Positions 1-7,686 of a stretch of DNA of 64,000 bases are shown piece by piece. Position 1 is the stretch's first letter; every line of letters begins with the position of its first letter. This stretch comes from JBDHWG01 sp046328525. Lineage in GTDB: Bacteria > Chloroflexota > Anaerolineae > Epilineales > JAHCIE01. Below the pieces are notes generated by a model. The model made no database searches. It was not told the origin of the DNA and saw nothing but the letters and a program-made list of their open reading frames with translations. The position numbers and the translations under genes are program-made. The DNA lies in contig JAXLWK010000013.1 of assembly GCA_046328525.1 (NCBI GenBank), positions 86,937 to 150,936 on the forward strand. Direction: 5' to 3'.

Positions 1-906
1 GCGGAAGTGCGCCGCCAGGAGGCCCAGGTCATGCTGGCCCGCGGCGCAACGACCGAAGCGCAGTCCCTGCTCAAGGAGGCCGCCACCGAAGCCGCCGAAG
101 CCAGGCGACTGCTGGGCGACGAGCCGCGCAGCGCCACCCCGACGCCATCCGCCGGTGTCGCCGCCGTCCCGCCGACGGCCACCTCGGCCCCGGCCCTCGC
201 GCCGCCGAACGCGCCGACCGACGCGCCCCGCCCGACCCAGCCGGCCACCGCCGCGCCGCGCGCGCCCGCCGTCGCCAACGCTGCCGCGCCCGCCCGACAA
301 CCCGCCGCGCCACCCCTCGCGCCGCCGACGGCGACCGTCGGCCGCCCCACGAGTGCGCGCCCGGCCGACGCGCCGACGACTGCCCCGACCGACGCGCCCG
401 CGCCGCCGACGCTCGAGCTTCCGAAGCCTACGGAGGCGGCGGCCTACCCGGCGACCGGCGGAAGCACGTCCGCGTATCCTGAGCCTGACAAGCCGACCCG
501 GGTCCCGCCGACGCCGACGCCGGAGTTCCAGCGGCCCGTCAACACCGTGGCCCCGCTCGTCACCCGCACGCCGACCAGCGTCTCGAACACGACCGGCCCC
601 GGCACGCCCACCGCGCCGCCGCCGCCCACGGCAACCTCCGTCCCGCCCATCCGCCCGACTGAGCGGCCGCCCGTCGCCCTCCCGACCCGGACGGCGGCGC
701 CGCCGACGAGCGTGCCACCAACGAGCGTGCCGCCAACAAGCGCGCCGCCAACAAGCGTGCCGCCGACGAGCGTGCCGCCGACGAGCATCCCGCCAACGAG
801 CGTGCCGCCGACGAGCGTGCCGCCGACGAGCGTCCCGCCTGCGAACCCGACGGATGCGCCGCCCGCGAACCCGACAAGCGCGCCGAAGGCGACAACGTCG
901 CCGTGA
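1..906 (+). CDS. Pro/Thr-rich extracytoplasmic-type protein, C-terminal part
   Basis: The reading frame is open at the window edge, so the N-terminus lies outside; GTG at 7 is only the first possible internal start. The first ~45 visible residues are Ala/Glu-rich and look helical. The remainder is a low-complexity Ala/Pro/Thr/Ser chain. Near the end (about 705-840) a PPTSV unit is repeated about ten times, encoded by a short minisatellite with almost identical codons. No catalytic domain is visible. Such Pro/Thr linkers are common at the ends or between domains of Chloroflexota surface proteins, so a cell-wall or secreted location is inferred. Function is not recognised. Confidence 0.6.
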   Translation, partial: AEVRRQEAQVMLARGATTEAQSLLKEAATEAAEARRLLGDEPRSATPTPSAGVAAVPPTATSAPALAPPNAPTDAPRPTQPATAAPRAPAVANAAAPARQPAAPPLAPPTATVGRPTSARPADAPTTAPTDAPAPPTLELPKPTEAAAYPATGGSTSAYPEPDKPTRVPPTPTPEFQRPVNTVAPLVTRTPTSVSNTTGPGTPTAPPPPTATSVPPIRPTERPPVALPTRTAAPPTSVPPTSVPPTSAPPTSVPPTSVPPTSIPPTSVPPTSVPPTSVPPANPTDAPPANPTSAPKATTSP

Positions 907-915
907 GAGGTTGAC

Positions 916-943
916 TTGCTTTTTGCAAACATTATGGTATAAT
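916..943 (+). promoter_or_regulatory. Extended -10 promoter for greA
   Basis: TATAAT at 938-943 is preceded by TG at 935-936, giving an extended -10. TTGCTT at 916-921 sits 16 bp upstream as a -35; TTGACT at 911-916 is closer to consensus but its 21-bp spacing is too long. It begins just after the stop of the preceding gene and about 140 bp before greA. Confidence 0.7.
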
Positions 944-964
944 ACCGGTGCTTGTGTAACCGAT

Positions 965-985
965 GCCGCGACAGAAGGTCGCGGC
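965..985 (+). promoter_or_regulatory. Hairpin in the greA 5' leader
   Basis: GCCGCGAC at 965-972 pairs perfectly with GTCGCGGC at 978-985 around a 5-nt loop, some 20 nt after the expected transcription start. No T-run follows, so it is not a standard terminator. It may stabilise or regulate the ~130-nt leader. Role unknown. Confidence 0.45.
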
Positions 986-1080
986 ACATCTATTGGCGCT
1001 TGCAGGCCGCCCAGGCTGATGAGGCGGGGGCCGGTGTAGCGCCATGTCTCTTGTATCGTTTCCTACGAGGGAGTAAGATT

Positions 1081-1560
1081 GTGTCTACGAAAGAGGTTTT
1101 CCTGACACCGGAAGGGCGCCAGAAGCTCGAAGAGGAGCTTGATTTCCTGGTCAACACGCGCCGCCCGGAAGTCGCCCAGCGTATCAAAGAAGCCAAGGAA
1201 GAAGGCGACGTTAGCGAGAACGCTGGCTACGACGAGGCGAAGCAGCAGCAGGGATTCCTCGAGGGACGGATTCAGCAGATCGAGATGATCCTGAAGACGG
1301 CCAAGATGATTGACGAGCCGAGCAGCACCGACCGCGTGCAGCTAGGCTCGACCGTGACCGTCTGCGAGAGCGACGGCGGCGAGGGCGGCCCCGAGGAAAC
1401 CTTCCGCATCGTCGGCTCGACTGAGGCCAACCCCGCTAAGGGCTTCATCTCCAACGAGTCGCCCCTGGGCAAAGCCTTGCTCAACAAAACCGTGGGCAAC
1501 GAAGTCTCGGTCCAGACGCCGGGGGGCGTTCTCCAGTTCAAAATCCTGAGTATCCGCTGA
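1081..1560 (+). CDS. greA: Transcription elongation factor GreA
   Basis: GreA rescues backtracked RNA polymerase by stimulating cleavage of the 3' end of the transcript. At 159 residues this has the normal length: an N-terminal coiled coil carrying the conserved GDVSENAGYDEAK tip region (about residues 41-53; the acidic pair acts in the RNAP secondary channel) and a C-terminal FKBP-like domain with the family SPLGKALL motif. GTG at 1081 is chosen because GAGGGAG lies just upstream and homology starts there; the frame extends upstream to 952 without any similarity. It is flanked by its own promoter and an intrinsic terminator, so it is probably monocistronic. Confidence 0.97.
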   Translation: MSTKEVFLTPEGRQKLEEELDFLVNTRRPEVAQRIKEAKEEGDVSENAGYDEAKQQQGFLEGRIQQIEMILKTAKMIDEPSSTDRVQLGSTVTVCESDGGEGGPEETFRIVGSTEANPAKGFISNESPLGKALLNKTVGNEVSVQTPGGVLQFKILSIR

Positions 1561-1604
1561 CCGGGCGCCGGGCCCAGGCGCTCGGCGTGACACCCGCTCA
1601 TCCA

Positions 1605-1634
1605 CGGCCAGGGCCACCCCCCTGGCCGTTTTTT
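1605..1634 (+). terminator. Intrinsic terminator after greA
   Basis: A perfect 9-bp GC-rich stem, CGGCCAGGG at 1605-1613 with CCCTGGCCG at 1620-1628 and a 6-nt loop, is followed by six T at 1629-1634. It stands between greA and lysS and ends 12 bp before the lysS start. Confidence 0.92.
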
Positions 1635-1646
1635 CTTGAGGGACAC

Positions 1647-3155
1647 ATGACCACGACGCCCGATACCATTGACGAACTGATCGGCGACGAGTTGACCGCC
1701 GAGCGCCTCCGCAAGCTCGACGACGTGCGCGCCGCCGGCGTAGACCCCTACCCGGCCCACGTGGACCGCACCCATACTGCCGCCGAGGCCCACGCCCTAT
1801 TCGAGGCGCTCGAGGCGGAGGGCAGCGCCGCGTCGCCGGAGGTGGCCGTCGCCGGCCGCCTGCTCAGCATCCGCCCCCACGGCAAGCTCACCTTCGCCAC
1901 CGTCCAGGACGGCAGCGGCCAGATTCAGCTCGCCTTCAAGCGCGACACGGTCGGCGCCGACCGCTACACCTTCTTCCAGCAGACCTTCGACCGCGCCGAC
2001 TTCATCAGCGCGCGCGGCTCTCTGTTTCGCACGCGCATGGGCGAGCTGACCGTCGAGGTGCGCGACTTCGCCATGCTCTCCAAGGCCCTGCGGCCGCTGC
2101 CCGAAAAGTGGCACGGCCTCCAAGACACCGAGGCGCGCTACCGCCAGCGCTACCTGGACATCCTCACCAACCCCGACTCGCGCGAGGTGTTCCTGCGCCG
2201 CACCGCCATCGTCAGCGCCATGCGCCGCTACCTCGACGACGCGGGCTTCATCGAGGTCGAGACGCCGGTGCTCCAGCCGCTCTACGGCGGCGCCGCCGCC
2301 CGTCCCTTCGAGACGTACTACAACGCCCTGGAGCGCAACTTCTTCCTGCGCATCTCCGACGAGCTATACCTCAAGCGCCTCATCGTCGGCGGCCTCGACA
2401 AGGTCTACGAGATCGGCCGCGACTTCCGCAACGAGGGCCTGGACACCACCCACAACCCCGAGTTCACCATGATGGAGTGCTACTGGGCCTACGCCGACTA
2501 CCGCGACGTCATGGCTCTCGTCGAGACCATGACCGCGTCCATCGCCCAGCAGGTGCTCGGTACGACGCGCATCACCTACCAGGGCGACGAGATCGAGCTG
2601 GCCCCACCCTGGCGGCGTGTCAGCCTGCGCGACGGCATCCTGGAGAACAGCGGCATTGACATCTACGAGCACACGACGTTCGAGGCGCTGCGCGACGCCA
2701 TCCGCCAGAGCGGCGTGAAGGTGAACCCGAAGCCCACCTGGGGCCAGCTCGTCAACGAGCTGCTGGACGCCTGCCTCCAGCCGACGCTCATCCAGCCGAC
2801 CTTCGTCATTGACTACCCGACGGAGATCAGCCCGCTGGCGAAGAAGAAGCCCGACGCCCCCCAGCTCACCGAGCGCTTCGAGTTCTTCATCGCCACGCGC
2901 GAGATGGGCAATGCCTTCAGCGAGCTGAACGACCCGTTGGACCAGCGCGACCGCTTCATCCAGCAGGCCGCGATGCGCGCCGCCGGCGACGAGGAGACGA
3001 TGCCGCTGGACGAGGACTACATCCTGGCGCTGATGCACGGCATGCCGCCGACCGGCGGCCTCGGCTACGGCATTGACCGCCTGGTGATGCTGTTCACCGA
3101 CCGCACCTCCATCCGTGAGGTCGTCCTCTTCCCGCAGCTCCGCACGATGAAGTAG
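1647..3155 (+). CDS. lysS: Lysyl-tRNA synthetase, class II
   Basis: Charges tRNA-Lys with lysine in the cytosol. The 502 residues show an N-terminal OB-fold anticodon-binding domain (about 65-150) and a class II catalytic core: YLKRLIVGGLDKVYEIGRDF with FRNEG is motif 2, NPEFTMMECYWAYADY follows, and GLGYGIDRLVML near the C-terminus is motif 3. Length is typical of bacterial LysRS. ATG at 1647 follows GAGGGA at a good distance and lies just after the greA terminator; the frame's earlier starts run through that terminator and are rejected. It shares no operon with greA because of the terminator. Confidence 0.97.
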   Translation: MTTTPDTIDELIGDELTAERLRKLDDVRAAGVDPYPAHVDRTHTAAEAHALFEALEAEGSAASPEVAVAGRLLSIRPHGKLTFATVQDGSGQIQLAFKRDTVGADRYTFFQQTFDRADFISARGSLFRTRMGELTVEVRDFAMLSKALRPLPEKWHGLQDTEARYRQRYLDILTNPDSREVFLRRTAIVSAMRRYLDDAGFIEVETPVLQPLYGGAAARPFETYYNALERNFFLRISDELYLKRLIVGGLDKVYEIGRDFRNEGLDTTHNPEFTMMECYWAYADYRDVMALVETMTASIAQQVLGTTRITYQGDEIELAPPWRRVSLRDGILENSGIDIYEHTTFEALRDAIRQSGVKVNPKPTWGQLVNELLDACLQPTLIQPTFVIDYPTEISPLAKKKPDAPQLTERFEFFIATREMGNAFSELNDPLDQRDRFIQQAAMRAAGDEETMPLDEDYILALMHGMPPTGGLGYGIDRLVMLFTDRTSIREVVLFPQLRTMK

Positions 3156-3207
3156 GCCGCGGGCCATGTCGTGGTGACTTTGGTGCTCCTCTCGGTACGT
3201 GACTGTT

Positions 3208-3266
3208 CGCGTCCTTGCGCCTTTGCGTTCCATTTTACTAACGCAATGGCGCAAAGACGCAAAGGG
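3208..3266. repeat. Palindromic interspersed repeat, gcaaagacgc family
   Basis: Two inverted arms, gcgtccttgcgcctttgcgtt and its near complement aacgcaatggcgcaaagacgc, separated by a few A/T-rich bases. It lies between lysS and the YwiC-like gene. This is the first of ten copies or half-copies in the window. Confidence 0.85.
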
Positions 3267-3279
3267 TGCAAGGTAAGGT

Positions 3280-4125
3280 ATGACGACTACCAGTCTCTCC
3301 CGCGAGACATTGTTCCGCCGCCACCTGGCGCTGCCGCAGCAGCACGGCGCGTGGGCCATGCTCGGCGCGCCCCTCCTCGTCGGCCTCGGCGTCGGGCGCG
3401 CGTGGCGACCCGAGCTGCTCTGGCTGCTCCTCGCCGTGGCAGGGGGATTCCTCGCCCTCCAACCGCTGACCATCCTGACCAAGTCGCTCTCCGGCCGCCG
3501 CGCCCGCAGCGGCGCCGGTCCGGCCCTCGTCTGGCTCGCCGTCTACGGCCTGCTCGCCCTGGCCGGGCTGGTCGGGCTGATCGCCGCCGGCGACGCCTGG
3601 ATTCTGTGGCTCGCCGTTCTGGCGCTGCCCGTCCTGGCGTGGCAGATGTGGCTCGTCGCCCGCCGCGCCGAGCGCGGGCAGATGGCCGCTGAGCTGGTCG
3701 GCTCCGGCGTCCTGTGCCTGGCCGCGCCTGCCGCGTATGGCGTCAGCGTCGGCGGGCTGAACGCCACGGCCCTCTGGCTGTGGCTGCTGTGCTGGCTCCA
3801 GGCGGCCGGCGGCGTCGTCACCATCTACCTGGCGCTCCAGTACCGCCGCATGAAGGCCGTCCCCGACTGGCCGGAGCGCAGACGGCTGGCCTGGCGCGCG
3901 ACCCTGTACAACGTCGCCAACCCGCTCATCGTCGCTGCGCTGGGCCTCCTCGGCGTTGTCCCGCTGCTCGCCGTCGCCGCCTTCCTGCCCGCGCTCGTCG
4001 AGGCCCTCGTCGTCGGGCTGTGGCGTCCGCCCGTCGGCGTCAAGCCCGCCATCATCGGCGCGTGGCAGACCGGGCTGACGCTGCTGTTCGCCGCCCTCCT
4101 CATCGCCGCCTACTGGCGCGGGTGA
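3280..4125 (+). CDS. YwiC-like multi-spanning membrane protein
   Basis: A 281-residue, strongly hydrophobic protein with about eight to nine predicted membrane helices. The N-terminal LPQQHGAWAM matches the P-x-(E/Q)-HGAW signature of the YwiC-like family (named for B. subtilis ywiC, beside the nitrate-respiration regulators). A conserved-looking basic cytoplasmic loop (QYRRMKAVPDWPERRRLAWR) falls about two-thirds along. The biochemical role of the family is unknown; nothing nearby suggests nitrate respiration here. ATG 3280 is preceded by AAGGTAAGG. Flanked on both sides by palindromic repeats, so it is probably a single-gene unit. Confidence 0.8.
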   Translation: MTTTSLSRETLFRRHLALPQQHGAWAMLGAPLLVGLGVGRAWRPELLWLLLAVAGGFLALQPLTILTKSLSGRRARSGAGPALVWLAVYGLLALAGLVGLIAAGDAWILWLAVLALPVLAWQMWLVARRAERGQMAAELVGSGVLCLAAPAAYGVSVGGLNATALWLWLLCWLQAAGGVVTIYLALQYRRMKAVPDWPERRRLAWRATLYNVANPLIVAALGLLGVVPLLAVAAFLPALVEALVVGLWRPPVGVKPAIIGAWQTGLTLLFAALLIAAYWRG

Positions 4126-4136
4126 GAGGGAGTGTC

Positions 4137-4216
4137 GGACCACGAAAGTCGCGAAAAGACGCGAAAGACACGAAAAAAGACATCACTTTTCGCGTCTTTC
4201 GCGTCTTTCGTGGTCC
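4137..4216. repeat. Long inverted repeat, gcgaaagacgcgaaag type
   Basis: Outer arms GGACCACGAAAG (4137-4148) and CTTTCGTGGTCC (4205-4216) are perfectly complementary; inner parts repeat cgcgaaa/tttcgcg units. It ends 11 bp before the APH-like gene start and would form a long hairpin in that gene's leader. Confidence 0.88.
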
Positions 4217-4227
4217 AACAACCTGCC

Positions 4228-5199
4228 ATGAGCACACCATCCCTTCCCCCGACCCTCCCCAGCGTCACCGAGACCGATGCTGCGCGGTTCCTGGGCGTGT
4301 TGTTCGGCGCGCCGGTCGCCGACGTGACGCCCATTGGCGCGGGGATGTTCGCCCACGCCTTCGCCTTCGACGCCGACGGGCAGGCGCTCGTCTTCCGCGT
4401 CAACGCCTTCGCGGTGGACTTCCAGAAGGACGCGCTGGCCTGGGAGCGCTTCGCCTCCCCCGCCCTGCCCATTCCGGCCGTCGTCAGCGCGGGGCGCTAC
4501 GCCGATGGCCTGGCCTACGCCGTCACGCGGCGCTGCCAGGGCAAGACGCTCGAGCAGATGACGACCGATGAGGAGCTGGCCTGCGTCCCGTCGCTGCTGG
4601 CGATCCTCGATACCATCCACGCCGTTGACGCTTCGGGCTACCCGGGCTGGGGCCTGACGGACGGCGACGGGCGCGGACTCTTTGAATCGTGGCCGAAATA
4701 CCTGCTCTCGTTGTATAATCAAAAGAAGGACTATGACTGGGACGCCCTGCCGAGCCACCCGCTCCTGGAGTGGGACGTGTTTCAGGCGCTCTACGACGAG
4801 ATGCGGCGTCTGCTGGTCTACTGTCCTCTACAGAAGTATATTGTCCACGGCGACTACGGCTTCGACAATGTGGTCGGTCAGGCGGGGCGGGTGACGGGCG
4901 TGCTCGACTGGGCGGAGATGCGCCTGGGCGATTTCCTGCACGACGTCGCCAACCTCGATTTCTACAGCAAGCGCGTGCCATATGGCGACATCTGGCGCGA
5001 GCGCGTGGCGGCGCGGCGGCAGGCCGTCCCGTACTTCGACGAGCGGATGCGCTGCTACATGCTGCACGTCGGCCTCGGCGCGATGCTCATCGCCGCCGCG
5101 AACGGCGACCGCCGCGACTACATCCGTGAGCGGGCGCGCACCGAGTCGGTGCTGCTACCAGGCCGGCGCTCCTCGAGCGACTGGACGCAGTCGGCCTGA
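4228..5199 (+). CDS. Aminoglycoside phosphotransferase-fold (APH/ChoK) kinase
   Basis: A 323-residue small-molecule kinase of the APH family, with ATP as phosphate donor; the substrate is unknown. The catalytic loop HGDYGFDNVV (about residues 207-216) gives Asp and Asn of the Brenner-type motif, and GVLDWAEMRLGDFLHDVA holds the metal-binding Asp. The N-lobe has PIGAGMFAHAFAF in the position of the nucleotide loop. ATG 4228 is chosen because everything upstream in the frame (from 4132) is the palindromic repeat and encodes only low-complexity KTRKKT-type sequence. Similar proteins act on antibiotics, choline or homoserine-like substrates, so resistance should not be assumed. Confidence 0.82.
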   Translation: MSTPSLPPTLPSVTETDAARFLGVLFGAPVADVTPIGAGMFAHAFAFDADGQALVFRVNAFAVDFQKDALAWERFASPALPIPAVVSAGRYADGLAYAVTRRCQGKTLEQMTTDEELACVPSLLAILDTIHAVDASGYPGWGLTDGDGRGLFESWPKYLLSLYNQKKDYDWDALPSHPLLEWDVFQALYDEMRRLLVYCPLQKYIVHGDYGFDNVVGQAGRVTGVLDWAEMRLGDFLHDVANLDFYSKRVPYGDIWRERVAARRQAVPYFDERMRCYMLHVGLGAMLIAAANGDRRDYIRERARTESVLLPGRRSSSDWTQSA

Positions 5200-5209
5200 A
5201 GATGACATT

Positions 5210-5249
5210 AACGCAATGGCGCAATGGCGCAATGGCGCAAAGAAAGCAC
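5210..5249. repeat. Half-copy of interspersed repeat with triplicated 9-mer
   Basis: A single arm of the gcaaagacgc family in which cgcaatgg is repeated three times in tandem before gcgcaaagaaagcac. It lies in the leader of glgA. The second arm seen in other copies is missing. Confidence 0.7.
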
Positions 5250-5267
5250 AAGAGGTATTTGCAGTCT

Positions 5268-6746
5268 ATGTCTCAGCAGTTAAAAATCGCGATGATCGCC
5301 GCCGAGGCGGTTCCCTTCGCCAAGACCGGCGGCCTCGCCGACGTGGTGGGCGCGCTGCCCAAGACCCTGCGGCAGATGGGCCACGACGCCATCGTCATCA
5401 TGCCGTACTACTCAACCATCCACTACAACGGCTACAGCCCGCGCCTGTTCATGGGGTCGCTGGGCGTGTGGATGGGCAACTACCTGGAGTGGTGCGCCGT
5501 CCATACGACCGAGGTAGACGGCGTGCCGTTCTACTTCATCGATTCCGAGAAGTACTTCGCCCGCGACGGCGTGTACCACGACAGCGACTACAACGACTAC
5601 CTGGACAACCCAGCGCGCTTCGGCTTCTTCACCCGCGCCGCGCTCCAGTTCCTGCGCGACACCGGCTTCAAGGCCGACATCGTTCACGCCCACGACTGGC
5701 AAGCGGCCCTTGCCCCGGCCTACCTCAAGATATGGCACTGGGACGATCCACTGCTCGGCGGCGCGGCCAGCGTCCTCACCATCCACAACATCGCCCACCA
5801 GGGCGTCTACCGCCCGGTGGACTATGACTACCTCGGCCTGGGCTGGGGCAACTTCGTGCCGGACAAGTTCGAGGACCACGGCAACATCAACTTCCTCAAG
5901 GGCGGCATCTATTACGCCGACATGGTGAACACCGTTAGCCCGACCTACGCCGCCGAGACGCGCACGCCCGCCCTGGCCCACGGCCTCGCCCCCTATCTCA
6001 ACAACAAGGGCGCGAACTACGTCGGCATCCTCAACGGCGTGGACTACGACGACTGGAACCCGGCCACCGACCGCCTCATCCCGGCGCGCTACACGCCCGA
6101 CAACCTGGGCGGCAAGGCCGTGTGCAAGGACGAGCTTCAGCGGCGCTTCGGCCTGGCCGAGGAGCCGGATACCCCGATTATCGGCGTCATCAGCCGCATG
6201 GCGTCCCAGAAGGGGCTGAACGTCCTGGCCCAGACCATCGAGCCGATCCTCAACGACATGCGCGTCCAGTTCATCCTGCTCGGCTCCGGCGACAAAGCGC
6301 TGGAGAGCTACTACGGCACGCTGCCGAGCCGCTACCCCGGCCGCGCCGGCAGCTTCATCGGCTTCAACAACGGCGTCGCCCACTGGATCGAAGCCGGCTG
6401 CGACTTCTTCATCATGCCGTCGCGCTTCGAGCCGTGCGGCCTGAACCAGCTCTACTCCCTCAAGTACGGCACGCTGCCCATCGTCCACGCCACCGGCGGC
6501 CTCAACGACACGGTTGTGCAGTACGACGAGGCGACGGGCGACGGCACCGGCTTCAAGTTCTACGACGTCAGCCCCAACGCCGTCTACTACGCCGTCGGCT
6601 GGGCCGTCAGCACGTACTACGACCGGCCGCAGCACATGGCGAAGATGATCCAGACGGCCATGGCCCAGGACTTCTCGTGGGAGCAGAGCGCCCGCCAGTA
6701 CGTGGCGATGTACGAGCAGGCGATGAGCAACAAGGTCGCGGTGTAG
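5268..6746 (+). CDS. glgA: Glycogen synthase, ADP-glucose type (GT5)
   Basis: Transfers glucose from ADP-glucose to the non-reducing end of an alpha-1,4-glucan. The 492-residue protein has the full GT5/GT4 double Rossmann fold: FAKTGGLADVVGALPK near residues 14-29 carries the KTGGL nucleotide-sugar loop, a VHAHDWQ motif follows, and SRFEPCGLNQLYSLKYGTLP with ATGGLNDTV near 385-410 forms the donor site. ATG 5268 starts at the family's normal N-terminus; the 22 residues available upstream are translated repeat. AGAGG at 5251 is the only ribosome-site candidate and is rather distant. No other glycogen genes are adjacent. Confidence 0.95.
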   Translation: MSQQLKIAMIAAEAVPFAKTGGLADVVGALPKTLRQMGHDAIVIMPYYSTIHYNGYSPRLFMGSLGVWMGNYLEWCAVHTTEVDGVPFYFIDSEKYFARDGVYHDSDYNDYLDNPARFGFFTRAALQFLRDTGFKADIVHAHDWQAALAPAYLKIWHWDDPLLGGAASVLTIHNIAHQGVYRPVDYDYLGLGWGNFVPDKFEDHGNINFLKGGIYYADMVNTVSPTYAAETRTPALAHGLAPYLNNKGANYVGILNGVDYDDWNPATDRLIPARYTPDNLGGKAVCKDELQRRFGLAEEPDTPIIGVISRMASQKGLNVLAQTIEPILNDMRVQFILLGSGDKALESYYGTLPSRYPGRAGSFIGFNNGVAHWIEAGCDFFIMPSRFEPCGLNQLYSLKYGTLPIVHATGGLNDTVVQYDEATGDGTGFKFYDVSPNAVYYAVGWAVSTYYDRPQHMAKMIQTAMAQDFSWEQSARQYVAMYEQAMSNKVAV

Positions 6747-6759
6747 GTTAGCGCCGGGC

Positions 6760-7040
6760 TGTCATTGCGAGCGTCAGCGAAGCAATCTCCCGCCGCTTGT
6801 CATTGCGAGCGTCAGCGAAGCAATCTCCCGCCCTTGTGATTGGCGGTCTATACCGCTACGGCGTTGCTGTCACCCAGCGGGAGATTGCTTCGGCGGCAAA
6901 GCCCGCCTCGCAATGACGCCGCGAGTTTCTGTGTTCTGAGCAGCGGCCACGCCGCTTCGTGGCCGAGGCGCGTAAAACCGCCTCGCAATGACGCCGCGAG
7001 TTTCTGTGTTCTGAGCAGCGCAGCGAAGCAATCTCCCGCC
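6760..7040. repeat. Cluster of tcattgcgagcgtcagcgaagcaat-type repeats
   Basis: At least five arms of one short motif (cattgcgag / ctcgcaatg next to gaagcaatctcccg / gggagattgcttc) occur in both orientations. Two copies of a longer unit ending gcgagtttctgtgttctgagcag occur in direct orientation (about 6920-6942 and 6993-7017). No gene is seen here; short frames across it are translated repeat. Confidence 0.85.
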
Positions 7041-7111
7041 CTTACGATGGACGGCCTAGAGCAGGAACTGAGGGATTCACATCTCCCTGAAGTCGAAGGC
7101 AGCCCATTCCA

Positions 7112-7399
7112 ATGCATAAACAGTACTGCGTTTACATCATGACCAATCCGCATAACACCGTCCTGTATACAGGTGTCACCAATAACCTCGCTCGACGCGT
7201 CTATGAGCACAAAGCGAAGCTGGTTGATGGCTTCACGAAGCAGTACAACGTCACAAAGCTCGTTTACTATGAGGTGTACGAGGACGCGCTGAGCGCAATC
7301 GGGCGAGAGAAGCAGATCAAGAGCGGGTCCAGGAAAAAGAAGATGGACTTGGTTCATAGGATGAATCCGACGTGGAAGGATTTGTCCGAGGGATTATGA
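7112..7399 (+). CDS. Small GIY-YIG domain endonuclease-like protein
   Basis: 95 residues make a stand-alone GIY-YIG domain: YCVYIMTN at residues 5-12 and VLYTGVTNNLARRVYEH at about 19-35 give the two signature strands and the catalytic Arg, and a C-terminal basic segment (REKQIKSGSRKKKMD) is typical of the short UPF0213-like group. Such proteins are single-domain nucleases or nuclease-like proteins of uncertain role. ATG 7112 is the first start consistent with the domain. Base composition is clearly lower in GC than neighbours and the gene stands between two repeat clusters, suggesting acquisition or linkage with the repeats. Confidence 0.88.
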   Translation: MHKQYCVYIMTNPHNTVLYTGVTNNLARRVYEHKAKLVDGFTKQYNVTKLVYYEVYEDALSAIGREKQIKSGSRKKKMDLVHRMNPTWKDLSEGL

Positions 7400-7452
7400 C
7401 ACGAGGTGTGTCGTTCTTGCGTTCCTTTCGATATGACTAGATGTTATGCATG

Positions 7453-7660
7453 AAAGCGCGACGAAGCAATCTCCCGATGGGTGACAGCAACGCTGCAGAG
7501 GCATAGACTGTCACTCCCAAGGGCGGGGGATTGCTTCGCCCGTGGGGAGCTTCGCCCCCCTTCTGGTGTTTGCCTGCCACGTCTCGCACGGCCATGTTGA
7601 ACCACGCGGCAAACACCAGAACCACACTCCCAAGATAAGATGGCTCGCAATGACGCCATC
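7453..7660. repeat. Second cluster of gaagcaatctcccg repeats with inner inverted repeat
   Basis: Arms cgaagcaatctcccgatgggtgacagcaacg and gggggattgcttcgcc belong to the same family as 6760-7040. Inside lies another inverted pair, tctggtgtttgcctgcc (from 7562) and ggcaaacaccaga (ending 7620). Nothing coding is supported in this stretch. Confidence 0.8.
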
Positions 7661-7686
7661 GTGGTCAGGATGAGGACATCGCACCC

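Noticed and set aside
4132..4227. N-terminal extension of the APH-like kinase (KTRKKTSLFASFASF)
   Set aside because: These codons are entirely within the long inverted repeat; the family fold starts after ATG 4228.
6760..7660. CRISPR array
   Set aside because: Repeats here are palindromic, occur in both orientations and have no regular spacers; no cas gene is in the window.
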